From positions 1 through 64,000 of the forward strand of contig NZ_JASEFJ010000005.1 in assembly GCF_030019085.1 (NCBI RefSeq): a stretch of 64,000 bases of DNA. The letters are read 5' to 3'. The translations under genes were made by a program, and so were the position numbers. A model generated the notes under the pieces. The model ran no database searches, was not told the DNA's origin, and saw only the letters and a program-made list of their open reading frames with translations. Source of the DNA: Methanoculleus sp. (GTDB lineage: Archaea; Halobacteriota; Methanomicrobia; Methanomicrobiales; Methanoculleaceae). Positions 28,035 to 36,758 of the stretch are shown here, in pieces (position 1 is the stretch's first letter; each line of letters starts with the position of its first letter).

Positions 28035-29191
28035 ACCCCCAGGATGTGCACCACCACCGTTGCACCCGTTCCACCCACGTTATGCGCCATACCGATCTCA
28101 GCGTCCACCTGTCTGCTTCCCGCCTCACCGCGGAGTTGCGCGACGATCTCGCAGACCTGCTTGATGCCGGTCGCGCCTACTGGATGGCCGCAGGCCTTCA
28201 GGCCGCCGCTTGTGTTCACGGGGAGGTCACCGTCGAGGGCGGTCACACCCTCCTCGGTGAGTCTTCCCGCTTCACCCTTCCTGCAGAACCCCAGGTCCTC
28301 AATCGCGCAGATCTCGGCGATTGTGAAGCAGTCGTGAACCTCGAGCAGGTCAATATCCTTATGCTCGAGTCCAGCCTGGTCGAGAGCCCGTTTCCCGGCC
28401 GCAACGGTCGCGTCCAGGGTGGAGATATCACGCCGGTCGTGTAGAGCAATGGTATCGCTTGCCTGGGCGCTCGCGAGAACACGGACAGGTGAGTCTGTAA
28501 ACTCTCTGGCGCGCTCAAGCGGAACCACCACGACCGCTGCCGCACCATCGGTGATCGGCGAGCAGTCGAAGAGCCGCAGCGGGTCGGCGACCAGTGATGA
28601 GTTAAGAACGGTATCGATTGTGATCCTGTTCCTGAACTGGGCGATCGGGTTCCGTGCACCGTTCTCGTGATTCTTCACCGCGACCTGTGCAAGCTGCTCA
28701 CGGGTGAGGGGGTAGCGGTGCATGTAGTCGTTTGCAATCATCGCGTATAACCCCGGGAAGGTCGCCCCGGCGAACCCCTCCCACTCGCGGTCAGCGGCAC
28801 TCGCAAGCATATCCACGCTCGCTCCGGTCCCGACGTCGGTCATCTTCTCGACGCCTGCGGCGACCACGATATCCTCCATACCGCTTGCGACCGCTATCAC
28901 CGCCTGCCGGAATGCAAGTCCACCCGAAGCGCAGGCCGCCTCCACTCTTGTGGATGGGATGTGGTTGCTTGCAAGTCCCGCGTAATCTGCGATCAGGGCA
29001 CCGATGTGCTCCTGTTCAACGAATCGGCCGGCGCTCATGTTCCCCACGTATAGGGCGTCGAGTTCCTCGCCGGCAACCCCGGCGTCCTGGAGGGCCAGCA
29101 CCCCTGCAGTGACAAAGAGTTCGCGGAACGATGCGCTCCAGTGCTCCCCGAACTCCGTGCACCCGATTCCAATTACTGCTACGTCTCTCAT
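28031..29191 (-). CDS. Acetyl-CoA acetyltransferase (thiolase) of the mevalonate pathway
   Basis: The product has 386 residues. It condenses two acetyl-CoA to acetoacetyl-CoA. The nucleophile Cys87 sits in [15 protein letters not shown]. The second-half motif [17 protein letters not shown] supplies the catalytic His. Near the C-terminus, [17 protein letters not shown] replaces the second Cys motif (CxG) of bacterial thiolases, as usual in the archaeal SCP2-like thiolases. The gene overlaps both neighbours by 4 nt, and the encoded protein is expected to bind the DUF35 protein and HMG-CoA synthase in one complex. Confidence 0.94.
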   Translation of the reverse strand: MRDVAVIGIGCTEFGEHWSASFRELFVTAGVLALQDAGVAGEELDALYVGNMSAGRFVEQEHIGALIADYAGLASNHIPSTRVEAACASGGLAFRQAVIAVASGMEDIVVAAGVEKMTDVGTGASVDMLASAADREWEGFAGATFPGLYAMIANDYMHRYPLTREQLAQVAVKNHENGARNPIAQFRNRITIDTVLNSSLVADPLRLFDCSPITDGAAAVVVVPLERAREFTDSPVRVLASAQASDTIALHDRRDISTLDATVAAGKRALDQAGLEHKDIDLLEVHDCFTIAEICAIEDLGFCRKGEAGRLTEEGVTALDGDLPVNTSGGLKACGHPVGATGIKQVCEIVAQLRGEAGSRQVDAEIGMAHNVGGTGATVVVHILGV

Positions 29192-30240
29192 CTCTGCATC
29201 ACAATCTTTCCTTTGTGTTTGGCATACAGTGCGTAGTCGAGGTAGACGGGGTTTGCAAGCAGTTGCTCAACGCTCGGTGCCGCCGCGCGGTCGAAGACCT
29301 CTGACTCGATGAGATCGGTGACCGTAATATCGAAGGCGTCACTCCCGGCACCTGATCCAAACGATGCGACGAAGATCCTGTCACCGGGCTTCGCGACGTC
29401 GAGTGTTGCGGCGAGCCCTATCATTGATGCCCCGGAGTAGGTGTTGCCGAGCCTCGGGACGACAAGACCGGGCTCGATCTGTTCCTCCTTGAATCCGAGC
29501 ATCTTTGCCACCCGTTGCGGGAACTTGGCGTTGGGCTGGTGGAAGACGGCGTAGTCATAATCCTTCGGGGTTGTGCCAGCCTTCTCGAACATCAGCATGG
29601 CAGCGCCCTGGACGTGTTTGAAATAACCTGGATCGCCGGTGAACCGGCCGCCATGGCGCGGGTAGTTCTGCCCCTCGCGACGCCAGAAATCGGGCGTGTC
29701 GGTGGTAAACGAGCACGTCCGGTTGATCTCGGCGATGACCTCCTCTCCGCCGATTACAAACGCAGCCCCACCTGCCGCTGCCGTGTACTCGAGCGCGTCG
29801 CCAGGAGCGCCCTGAGCCACGTCCGCGCCTATGGAAATCCCCAGCGGGATCATTCCGCTCTTCACGAGACCCATACAGGTCTGGATACCGGCTGTACCGG
29901 CCTTGCACGCGAACTCGTAGTCGGCGGCGGTCATGTTTGGGGTTGCCCCTATGGCCTCGCCGACGGTACAGGCGGTGGGTTTGACGGCGTAAGGGTGGGA
30001 CTCGCTTCCCACATAGATTGCCCCGATTGCTTCCGGGTCGATCTCTCTGCGCCGGAGAGCGGCGCGCGCCGCCTCCACGGCGATGGTCGCTGTATCCTCA
30101 TCCAGATCGGGGACGGACTTCTCATAGACTCCGAGACCCCGCGTGATATCGTCCGCGTTGGCGCCCCAGACCCGCGCGATCTCCGGGACCTTTATCCGGT
30201 ATCGCGGGATGTAGACACCGTAGGAGTAGATTCCTACCAT
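29188..30240 (-). CDS. Hydroxymethylglutaryl-CoA synthase
   Basis: The product has 350 residues, the archaeal short form. It adds acetyl-CoA to acetoacetyl-CoA to give HMG-CoA. The acyl-carrying Cys112 is in [15 protein letters not shown] Glu near residue 79 (YVGSESHPY) and the His of [11 protein letters not shown] complete the active site, followed by [14 protein letters not shown]. The product is the first committed precursor for archaeal lipids. The start overlaps the upstream regulator's stop by 7 nt, so both are probably on one transcript. Confidence 0.96.
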   Translation of the reverse strand: MVGIYSYGVYIPRYRIKVPEIARVWGANADDITRGLGVYEKSVPDLDEDTATIAVEAARAALRRREIDPEAIGAIYVGSESHPYAVKPTACTVGEAIGATPNMTAADYEFACKAGTAGIQTCMGLVKSGMIPLGISIGADVAQGAPGDALEYTAAAGGAAFVIGGEEVIAEINRTCSFTTDTPDFWRREGQNYPRHGGRFTGDPGYFKHVQGAAMLMFEKAGTTPKDYDYAVFHQPNAKFPQRVAKMLGFKEEQIEPGLVVPRLGNTYSGASMIGLAATLDVAKPGDRIFVASFGSGAGSDAFDITVTDLIESEVFDRAAAPSVEQLLANPVYLDYALYAKHKGKIVMQR

Positions 30241-30944
30241 AACTTTCCTCGTAGTGAACTGATGATCGTCTTGACGTCCATCTTTGTGCAGAGCACGCTG
30301 ATACGGTCGCGTTCCGCCAGTTTCGGGATCAGAGGGTGCACCTGTTCAGGTCCGATGCCCTGCAGAACAACGCAGCGTGGCTTGAACGGTGTGACCCTGA
30401 TCGCCACCATGGGGGATTTTCCGGTAGAGACCTCGGTGAAGATGAGAACACGCTCTGTGCTCCAGCCATATATGCGGTTGAACTCACTTGAAGAGAGTTG
30501 CAAGATCGCGTTTAGGCTGTTGATCACCGTATATCCGTAGATGGTCTGATCCATAGGGCCACAGAGCGGGACAGCGTCGATGACCTCTGCAAACTCGGTG
30601 AGATGCACCGGCGATGCATAGTCATGGATGTCGTAGATAACGTCTTCGTCAAACTCGTTGTACAGGATTTTTGCAAATTTGTTGATGTATCGGCCGCCGT
30701 TCTCCTCGTCGATCGATAGGATCGCATCAACGATCTTTCCAACGATGGCGGTTCCCGGGCTCTTTCGTCTTCCACTTTCGTAATCACTGATAACTGATGG
30801 AGAGACATCGAGGCGCTCGGCGAGCACCCCTTGCGGGATGTTGAAACTCTGCCGCCACTTCTTTAGGGCCAGTCCAGGTGAGTCCGAGAGCGTGATCTCT
30901 CCTGCCATCTTCTCGGCAAGTTGATGCCGCACCCCGGATTTCAT
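30234..30944 (-). CDS. XRE-type transcriptional regulator heading the HMG-CoA synthase operon
   Basis: The product has 236 residues. An XRE helix-turn-helix lies near residues 30-60 ([20 protein letters not shown]). The rest is a conserved archaeal domain with [20 protein letters not shown] and a late [20 protein letters not shown] strand, perhaps for ligand or partner binding. Since it is the first gene of the operon for the first two mevalonate-route enzymes, control of isoprenoid flux or autoregulation is likely by context. It is divergent from the riboflavin kinase/regulator gene across 95 bp holding a palindrome. Confidence 0.82.
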   Translation of the reverse strand: MKSGVRHQLAEKMAGEITLSDSPGLALKKWRQSFNIPQGVLAERLDVSPSVISDYESGRRKSPGTAIVGKIVDAILSIDEENGGRYINKFAKILYNEFDEDVIYDIHDYASPVHLTEFAEVIDAVPLCGPMDQTIYGYTVINSLNAILQLSSSEFNRIYGWSTERVLIFTEVSTGKSPMVAIRVTPFKPRCVVLQGIGPEQVHPLIPKLAERDRISVLCTKMDVKTIISSLRGKLW

Positions 30945-30987
30945 CCAGGTAATGTCACCACGACAACTTAAATAATTAGCGTAGACG

Positions 30988-31007
30988 ACTTCGACATTTC
31001 ACGAAGT
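30988..31007. promoter_or_regulatory. Palindrome between the divergent regulator and RbkR genes
   Basis: ACTTCG-ACATTTCA-CGAAGT is a 6-bp inverted repeat with an 8-bp spacer in the 95-bp divergent promoter region. An AT-rich ACTTAAATAATTA at about 30966-30978 is a TATA candidate. RbkR proteins are known to bind palindromes ahead of their own and other riboflavin genes. This could be such a site, or the operator of the divergent XRE regulator. Confidence 0.4.
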
Positions 31008-31039
31008 GGATCCTGGAGGTTTCACAACCCGTAAATAGT

Positions 31040-31729
31040 ATGCGTCTCAAGTATGGTATAATGGTTGAACCTGAAGACCTGCAGTCTTTAAAGACGATTG
31101 CGCTGCTTGGCGGGTGCCAGGGGCCGATCTGGCTATCCTCGCAGTCGCTCGGGAATGAACTCGGGATCAGTCCCCAGACAGCCTCAAGGAGACTGATCGC
31201 TCTCGAGCGACAGCGTTTGATCGCCCGGTCGATGAGGCCAGATGGTCAGTACGTTGCCCTCACCCCCGAGGGTGAGCAGGTATTGAGACGCGAGTATGCG
31301 GATTACGTCCGGATCTTCAATCCAGAACGTCGGCAGTATACCCTGACCGGTACGGTGATCAGTGGCCTCGGCGAGGGACGCTACTACATGAGCCTCCCAT
31401 ACTATAGAGAGCAATTCAGCGCATCTCTTGGGTTCGAACCATTCCCTGGAACGCTGAACGTCAGGCTCGATCCTCCGGCCATTCAGGTCCGCAAACACCT
31501 CGAGAATGCGGGATGGATCGAGATACCGGGGTTCACCGCAGATGACCGGACTTTTGGTGGAGCAAGGGTGCTACCATGCCGCATTCGGGGACATAAGTGT
31601 GCGATAGTCGTCCCCTCCCGCACCCATTATCCCGATGATATCATCGAGATCATCGCCGGTTGCGAACTTCGCAAAGTCCTGAACCTTAACGATAACGATA
31701 AGATCGAGGTGGAGATTACCCATGATTGA
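31040..31729 (+). CDS. rbkR: CTP-dependent riboflavin kinase with N-terminal winged helix (RbkR type)
   Basis: The product has 229 residues. Residues 10-90 are a winged-helix domain (LGNELGISPQTASRRLIALE). Residues 95-229 are the archaeal riboflavin kinase, starting TGTVISGLGEGRYYMSLPYY, then FPGTLNVRLD. It makes FMN from riboflavin with CTP as phosphate donor. Proteins with this fusion (RbkR) are known archaeal repressors or activators of riboflavin genes that sense their own pathway. The ATG at 31040 is used; Met8 is an alternative. It overlaps ribB by 8 nt, so kinase and an early pathway enzyme are made together. Confidence 0.94.
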   Translation: MRLKYGIMVEPEDLQSLKTIALLGGCQGPIWLSSQSLGNELGISPQTASRRLIALERQRLIARSMRPDGQYVALTPEGEQVLRREYADYVRIFNPERRQYTLTGTVISGLGEGRYYMSLPYYREQFSASLGFEPFPGTLNVRLDPPAIQVRKHLENAGWIEIPGFTADDRTFGGARVLPCRIRGHKCAIVVPSRTHYPDDIIEIIAGCELRKVLNLNDNDKIEVEITHD

Positions 31730-32399
31730 TGCAGCCATAGACGCCCTTGCAAGGGGCGAGTTTGTCCTGTTATATGACTTCGATGATCGGGAGCGCGAGA
31801 CCGATCTAGCTATACGCTCAGATGCGGTCACGTCCGCCCATATACGGCAGATGCGTAAGGACGGCGGTGGACTTATCTGCACGGCAGTGCACGGCGAGGC
31901 CGCTAAGAGGCTCGGTCTGCCGTTCGCGCACGAGGTCCTGCGCGGTTGCGGTCTCGTCGAGAAGGACGGCGAGATACCCTACGACACCAGGAACCACTCG
32001 TCTTTTTCCCTCTGGGTGAACCACCGCGATACCTATACCGGCGTCACGGACAGGGACCGCGCGCTGACGATCACCGCCATAGCCGAAGAGGTGAAACACT
32101 CGCTCAACGGCGGAGGGCACGACTTTGCCGCACACTTCAGGACCCCCGGTCACGTAGCACTTCTCCGTGCCGCCGACCGACTGCTTGACGAGCGGCACGG
32201 CCAGACCGAACTCTCGATAGCACTCGCGCTTATGGCCAGGATCACCCCGGCGGTGACGATCTGCGAGATGCTGGATGACGAGACAGGATTTGCCCTCGCA
32301 AAAGAGGATGCGATGGAGTATGCGCGAGAGCGTGGACTCGTATTTGTCGAGGGAAGAGAGGTTCTGGAGCGCTGGCAGTCCTGCAGACCAGTGCTATAA
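31722..32399 (+). CDS. ribB: 3,4-dihydroxy-2-butanone 4-phosphate synthase
   Basis: The product has 225 residues, a monofunctional RibB without the GTP cyclohydrolase II half. It converts ribulose 5-phosphate to the four-carbon unit of riboflavin. The acidic loop DFDDRERETDL near residues 20-30 binds metal and substrate. FRTPGHVALLRAAD and RHGQTELSIALALMA match the family FxPGHv and gHTExsvDL blocks, the second with some substitutions normal in archaea. It is coupled to rbkR by overlap and followed by a strong hairpin. Confidence 0.95.
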   Translation: MIDAAIDALARGEFVLLYDFDDRERETDLAIRSDAVTSAHIRQMRKDGGGLICTAVHGEAAKRLGLPFAHEVLRGCGLVEKDGEIPYDTRNHSSFSLWVNHRDTYTGVTDRDRALTITAIAEEVKHSLNGGGHDFAAHFRTPGHVALLRAADRLLDERHGQTELSIALALMARITPAVTICEMLDDETGFALAKEDAMEYARERGLVFVEGREVLERWQSCRPVL

Positions 32400-32474
32400 G
32401 TGGTGTGTCCATCGGTCCAGGGTTGCAGCCGGGAAAAATCCCTGGATAGTTATCTGGTTGTTGATTGGGATGGA

Positions 32475-32500
32475 GGCGCGCACCGTGCGCGCCTTCTTTT
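32475..32500 (+). terminator. GC-rich hairpin with T-run after ribB
   Basis: GGCGCGCAC-C-GTGCGCGCC is a perfect 9-bp inverted repeat at 32475-32493, followed by TTCTTTT. It lies 75 bp after the ribB stop and before a plus-strand promoter, so it probably ends the rbkR-ribB transcript. Confidence 0.6.
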
Positions 32501-32611
32501 CCCGGAGTTTATCTGGCTTTTTTGCGCAAAGAGAATCTTTTTCCTGACGTAGTTATTCTCGGGCTGTTTTTGTACATCTTTAGCTGGGAATTGGAATATA
32601 CGCGGTATATC

Positions 32612-32663
32612 GTGCCGTGGCACAAAAAGACGCACTTTGTGCGTTTCCAAAAACAATATATAC
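32612..32663 (+). promoter_or_regulatory. Promoter with two short palindromes ahead of the resolvase-like gene
   Basis: GTGCC-GT-GGCAC at 32612-32623 and ACGCAC-TTT-GTGCGT at 32630-32644 precede a TATA box ATATATAC at 32656-32663. The ATG at 32686 is about 25 nt after the TATA box, so the message is probably leaderless. Palindromes directly upstream of a TATA box suit a dimeric DNA-binding protein, quite possibly the product of this gene. Confidence 0.5.
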
Positions 32664-32685
32664 GATCGTACGGCATCATAAACGG

Positions 32686-33333
32686 ATGAAAAAGGATGCA
32701 GTTGCATACTTGAATACTAAGAGGAAGGAGGATTTTGCGGCACAAATAGCGGAGTTTGATGACTTTTGCAAGTATCGATTTCGTGTTGTTGAAATCTTCC
32801 ACGATCACCGCGCATACGCAACCCCTCCGGAGAAGCGTAAGGGTTTTAGCGGGATGTTTGACTACTGTGCTACCAACAACTGCCGGGATATCATCATCTA
32901 CGATCTTGCAGGGCTCGCAAAGGATCCTGATGCAGGGCTTGCCGCTCTAAAGTCTTTGAATGAATTGTATACCGTCTACTGCGTGCATAACGATTTCTTC
33001 GGGTTCCTGGATGATCCGGAGCAGAGGAGAGCGGCCATTGCCGACTTCCTCGAGTATATGGAGCACTACCGTGAGAACGCACGGAAAATAGCCCCGGTGT
33101 CCTCGAAAAAAGCAAAGAAGGATAGCGGACGTCCCATAGGTAGGCCAAAGGCTCTCACCGAGGGTCAGGTACAGGCTCTAATCACGCTACGGCAGGCCGG
33201 GACAAGTATCAGCCAGATCTGCAGGATGTTCGACGTTAGCAGGAGCACGGTCAGCAAGGTTCTCGCGGACTACCCTGAATTAAAAGGGGAGTGGAAGGGT
33301 ACCAGGCAGGAGCCTGGAGATGAGCAGGCATAA
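32686..33333 (+). CDS. Serine-recombinase-like DNA-binding protein lacking catalytic residues
   Basis: The product has 215 residues from the ATG behind the TATA box; a longer frame from 32617 is rejected. Residues 5-125 follow the resolvase fold (VAYLNTKRKEDFAAQIAEF, then RDIIIYDLAGLAKDPDAGL). The N-terminal Y-x-R-x-S motif is replaced by YLNTK, and the later R-x2-R positions of active enzymes are missing. A glycine/proline/lysine linker (RPIGRPKAL) leads to a Hin-type helix-turn-helix at about 170-205 (SISQICRMFDVSRSTVSKVL). Strand exchange is unlikely, and a regulatory DNA-binding role fits better. No short repeats that would be recombined were found nearby. Confidence 0.75.
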   Translation: MKKDAVAYLNTKRKEDFAAQIAEFDDFCKYRFRVVEIFHDHRAYATPPEKRKGFSGMFDYCATNNCRDIIIYDLAGLAKDPDAGLAALKSLNELYTVYCVHNDFFGFLDDPEQRRAAIADFLEYMEHYRENARKIAPVSSKKAKKDSGRPIGRPKALTEGQVQALITLRQAGTSISQICRMFDVSRSTVSKVLADYPELKGEWKGTRQEPGDEQA

Positions 33334-33642
33334 TATCAGTCCGGGTTCCTGCAGTCTCTCTATGAAAACCCCTATGGGGCCGCGTTCGGTCACAGGCTAA
33401 ACTTATGAAAATCCCCGAGGCACAATAGCCAATGGGATGCCGCGGGTGGGAGGGCAACAATTTGAACTCCGTTTCCAATCGGATTTTCATGTGAAAATAC
33501 GTTAAGTCGGTTATTCCCTGTCACGGTTCCGGGTTCAGGATATGAGTAGCAGACCCGGGATTTTCCCCTGATGCTACTTATCCAGGAGTTCGTATCACGA
33601 AGGCGCCGGGAGAAAAAAATTTTCGGAGGTTGAGCGTGGTCT
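33334..33642. other. Intergenic region with a dispersed motif
   Basis: This lies between convergent genes. AACCCCTATGGGGCCGCGTT at 33367-33386 matches 38916-38935 at 18 of 20 positions, and the core recurs near 43419. The remainder shows no coding or RNA signature that I recognise. Confidence 0.4.
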
Positions 33643-34212
33643 TTACATCTGCACCTGGGTGAGGGCGTCGTAGACTATCTTGCGGTATACATGCGGGACC
33701 TCTGTCCCGTACTCATCCATGGCTTTCCGGGCGTCATCTGTTGTCCCGAACGCATCAAGTCTATCCAGAGTTGCCCTTGCGGTATCCAGCACCCAGAGGT
33801 CGCGGGTCTCACGGTCGACGACCGTGATCGACTCCGTCCGGACGGAGACCAGGTGGTTCCCGTCCTGGGTCGTGTATATATTTGGCTTACCTACGACGGC
33901 GACGAACGCAGGTGGTTCTATACGGGCGAGTTGCTGCATAGCCTCTGGCTGATATGACCCGGCCATGATGAAGAATGTACCCGTCGGGTCGACCACCCTC
34001 CCGCGGTAGAAGACGTTCTGGTCGCCCTGTCGCTGCTTTTCTGTGAGCGTTCCGACGATGAACACGCGGTTGCTCCGGATACCGGTCGGGAAGATGACGT
34101 AGGTTGGGCTCTTCTCGTCGTCGTCATCCTTGAACTGGTATCGTGTCTCCCGGAACTCGGCTGCAAAGACCCTGCGTGCAGGTTCGCGCTCGAAGGCGGT
34201 CTGCGACCTCAT
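33643..34212 (-). CDS. RPA-associated protein (archaeal RPA operon partner)
   Basis: The product has 189 residues. It has an OB-fold region (SNRVFIVGTLTEKQR then FYRGRVVDPTGTFFIMAGSY, residues 45-90, and ...PAFVAVVGKPNIY) and a helical C-terminus. The family (COG3390) occurs in euryarchaea directly after the RPA gene and its products bind single-stranded DNA with RPA. Its ATG overlaps the RPA stop by 4 nt, supporting complex formation. No zinc motif is present. Confidence 0.88.
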   Translation of the reverse strand: MRSQTAFEREPARRVFAAEFRETRYQFKDDDDEKSPTYVIFPTGIRSNRVFIVGTLTEKQRQGDQNVFYRGRVVDPTGTFFIMAGSYQPEAMQQLARIEPPAFVAVVGKPNIYTTQDGNHLVSVRTESITVVDRETRDLWVLDTARATLDRLDAFGTTDDARKAMDEYGTEVPHVYRKIVYDALTQVQM

Positions 34213-35435
34213 GCAGGTTCACCTCCGGCACGGTTCAGCAGTTCTGCCAGTTTTACCGGATCAAACCGCATCGGGCTACAGGAGTTTACGAGCAATCTAC
34301 CATCAAACTCGTTCCCGCTGCAGGAGTAGTAGTGTCCGAGCACCGCGTTCCTGACGCGGTAGAAGATCTCGTCCATGCCAAGCGGGTTGGTCTCTGCTAT
34401 CTGGATGGCCTCTTCCAGGGTTATGCCGGTGAGTCTCTCGACTATCTCACGCTGCATCAGGACGTTTCTGGCGCGGTTACCGTCGTCGAGAACCGCTTTT
34501 ATGCGGAGGTCGTAACGGAAATTGGGCTGGATCTCATGCACCGGGCAGTAGTTCTGCCGGGAGAGCGTCCGGTTGCAGCCCTCGACCGGACACCGCTTGA
34601 TCAGGCCGGAGCCTGGAGCAACCTGGACAATGGCTCCATAACTCTCGGTCTCGTTCCGCCCAACCTCGATGTCACCCTCATCGGCGATGTACATCGCGGT
34701 ATTCAGCACCAGTGAGAGCCTGCCGTTGTACTCGTCCACAGTGGCGTAATAGATGTTGTAGACGGTATCTAACTCCAGTTTCTCTCTCTCCTCATCTTTC
34801 CAGATGACAAACTTGATGGTGCCGCTCTCGTCGCCAAGAAGTCCCGTCTGGAGCATCCGGTCGTGGGCGACCTCCCAGTCCTGGATGACCTTCGCCCGCA
34901 CGCTCCCGACACCAGGTTTCAGGTCAGCAATGGGTGTTATCGACGGAAGGAGCGGAGCATCTTCATCAATCCGCGAGATGGTGGTGCCTGAGTGGATCTT
35001 CAGGTTCGGCGCACCCTTGTAATTGTCAACGACAGCGGACTCGATCCGATACCACTGTCCAAACTCCATCGGAGGAACGTTCGACCTGGCCCAGGTCACG
35101 AAACGGATGGCACCGCTTGAGTCAGCGATGATCCCGGTCTGTGCGATCGAGGGTGAGACGGGCGGGGTCAGGGCAACGACCTTCCCTTCGATCGTCACCC
35201 ACTCGCCGGCTGCGATCTCGCTTATCGGGCGGAGTTCTGCAGAAGTGTTACCGACACCGCTGACTTTGTACTCGCGGGCTAGATCGGTGGTCACAGTACG
35301 CTCTGCCTCGGTCAGATTGACACCAAACTCCTCGACGAGACGACGGAGGCGGGACTCGATCTTCTGCCGGTCAGGTTGTGCGCCTTTTGCTTCAAGTTTC
35401 CGGGAGATTCTCTCTGTTACCTCGGATAGGTTCAT
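34209..35435 (-). CDS. Replication protein A (single-stranded DNA-binding)
   Basis: The product has 408 residues. After a helical N-terminal region, two OB-folds follow (AAGEWVTIEGKVVALTPP with IRFVTWARS near 75-150, and VGSVRAKVIQDWEV with IKFVIWKDEE near 170-260). A third, partial OB-fold carries the zinc finger CPVEGCNRTLSRQNYCPVH. It coats single-stranded DNA in replication, recombination and repair. The domain order matches the euryarchaeal RPA3/RPA1-type. It heads a two-gene operon with its associated protein. Confidence 0.94.
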   Translation of the reverse strand: MNLSEVTERISRKLEAKGAQPDRQKIESRLRRLVEEFGVNLTEAERTVTTDLAREYKVSGVGNTSAELRPISEIAAGEWVTIEGKVVALTPPVSPSIAQTGIIADSSGAIRFVTWARSNVPPMEFGQWYRIESAVVDNYKGAPNLKIHSGTTISRIDEDAPLLPSITPIADLKPGVGSVRAKVIQDWEVAHDRMLQTGLLGDESGTIKFVIWKDEEREKLELDTVYNIYYATVDEYNGRLSLVLNTAMYIADEGDIEVGRNETESYGAIVQVAPGSGLIKRCPVEGCNRTLSRQNYCPVHEIQPNFRYDLRIKAVLDDGNRARNVLMQREIVERLTGITLEEAIQIAETNPLGMDEIFYRVRNAVLGHYYSCSGNEFDGRLLVNSCSPMRFDPVKLAELLNRAGGEPA

Positions 35436-35639
35436 ACATACATCTCCACTCTCTAATTCGGATCCTATAGGGTATTAACCCTCGGGCGCGCGGTGTGAAA
35501 GTAATCATACCCGGCCACCTCGCTAACCGCTGTAACGGAATAGACGCTGACTGTGGTACCTCAGCCTTATTCTCGACGGGAAGGGTCGGGTTTTTGTATC
35601 GGCTGGTAATTTGCGCAAATCCTGCATCACCGGGTCAAA

Positions 35640-35648
35640 TGTATATAG
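35640..35648 (+). promoter_or_regulatory. TATA box for the DUF1858 gene
   Basis: TGTATATAG lies 24 nt before the ATG at 35672. The spacing predicts transcription starting at or next to the start codon, a leaderless message. This supports the chosen start over the longer upstream frame. Confidence 0.6.
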
Positions 35649-35671
35649 GGGAAAGAACAAACCCAGCTTGT

Positions 35672-35866
35672 ATGGCACTGACTGCGGACAGTACAATCGC
35701 TGAACTTCTCCGGGAGAAGCCCGAATCAGCACAGGTACTCTTCAGGTTCGGAATGGGTTGCCTTGGGTGTGCAATCGCAAACAACGAGACGATCCGGGAG
35801 GCTGCCCAGGTGCACGGCGTCCCCGTAGAAGAGATGCTTGCTGCCCTCGGGATCGCCGAGGCGTAA
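35672..35866 (+). CDS. DUF1858 domain protein
   Basis: The product has 64 residues and is one DUF1858 domain. ADSTIAELLREKP leads to FRFGMGCLGCAIANNETIRE and a closing EEMLAALGI. The Cys-x2-Cys pair in GMGCLGC is conserved in the family and may bind metal or be redox-active. Function is unknown; such domains sit alone or fused to redox proteins in anaerobes. The ATG fits a leaderless transcript from the TATA box at 35640. It converges on the cbiZ gene with 7 bp between stops. Confidence 0.85.
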   Translation: MALTADSTIAELLREKPESAQVLFRFGMGCLGCAIANNETIREAAQVHGVPVEEMLAALGIAEA

Positions 35867-35873
35867 AGATCGG

Positions 35874-36758
35874 TTATAACCGTTCCCGAAACCGCTTGAG
35901 CTCGGCGAGAGTGGCTTCGGGATTCCTTTTCATGTAATCTGCAACCGGCGGGGCATGGAGCAGCGTGCAGTCTGCACAACCCCAGACCCTGCCGCCGTTT
36001 GAGCTATCTACCCACTCGCCGAGGTCATCGTCTCCACAGGGGTAGCAGGGGCAGTAACAGTAGTCGCAGCTCTGCCCGGCGAAGTGACATGGATGATAGG
36101 GACAGTTCTCTTTCTGCCATTCGACCCAGTGGTCGCCGCCATAACGGCTGTAGATGAAGAAGGAGGGTCCTTCACGCTTTACTCTGCCCTGCTGTCTTGC
36201 GAGCGCCTCTGGCAGACCATAGAGGACTGCCTCGTAAACCCGCCTGCCGATCTCCGTCAGCGCCCCGGCGTAGGTGTGGATGGGTTCTGCGTCGTGGTCG
36301 CAGGCAACGACTACAGCGTCTGTTGTGGTCCCCGGGAAATCGTACCCGAGGTGGTGCAGCGCCAGGGCTTTGGCGCCGGTTGTGGTGATGATAGCCTCGA
36401 GGAGCGCTGCATCAACCATCCCCTCATGGCTGTAGACTATTACGTTGATGGTTTGAGGGGTGCCTGGAGGCGCAATTGGATTGCTCACGCCGGCGGTGAT
36501 GAAGACCATGACAGAGTCGTACTGGAGCACACAGAGGTGACTCATATCAACGGCGGTCAGGAGGCCGAAATAGTCCCGGAATATCCCGTGCCTGGCAGCG
36601 ACGAGTTCGAGACGGCGCACGGGGTCTTCCTGGAAATCGTGCGGCACCGTGTGGTTAAGAACGGTCGTAACGTCGGCGATGCCACCTTTGACCCCCGTGC
36701 TTGCCGCCCTGAACCGGCCACGAAGAAAAAGAGTTTCGTCCCTGACAAAATATCTCAT
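35874..36758 (-). CDS. cbiZ: Adenosylcobinamide amidohydrolase CbiZ with C-terminal Cys-rich domain
   Basis: The product has 294 residues from the ATG that overlaps the upstream stop (ATGA). Residues 1-215 are CbiZ, which strips the aminopropanol arm from adenosylcobinamide to give adenosylcobyric acid for corrinoid salvage. Family blocks seen are NHTVPHDFQEDPVRRLE, VFITAGVSNPI, INVIVYSHEGMVDAALLEAI and TTDAVVVACDHDA. Residues 230-285 are a Cys-rich domain with about ten Cys (CPYHPCHF, CDYCYCPCYPC, CADCT). It is found in several corrinoid-salvage proteins. A corrinoid-type ABC importer occurs 13 kb away. Confidence 0.93.
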   Translation of the reverse strand: MRYFVRDETLFLRGRFRAASTGVKGGIADVTTVLNHTVPHDFQEDPVRRLELVAARHGIFRDYFGLLTAVDMSHLCVLQYDSVMVFITAGVSNPIAPPGTPQTINVIVYSHEGMVDAALLEAIITTTGAKALALHHLGYDFPGTTTDAVVVACDHDAEPIHTYAGALTEIGRRVYEAVLYGLPEALARQQGRVKREGPSFFIYSRYGGDHWVEWQKENCPYHPCHFAGQSCDYCYCPCYPCGDDDLGEWVDSSNGGRVWGCADCTLLHAPPVADYMKRNPEATLAELKRFRERL

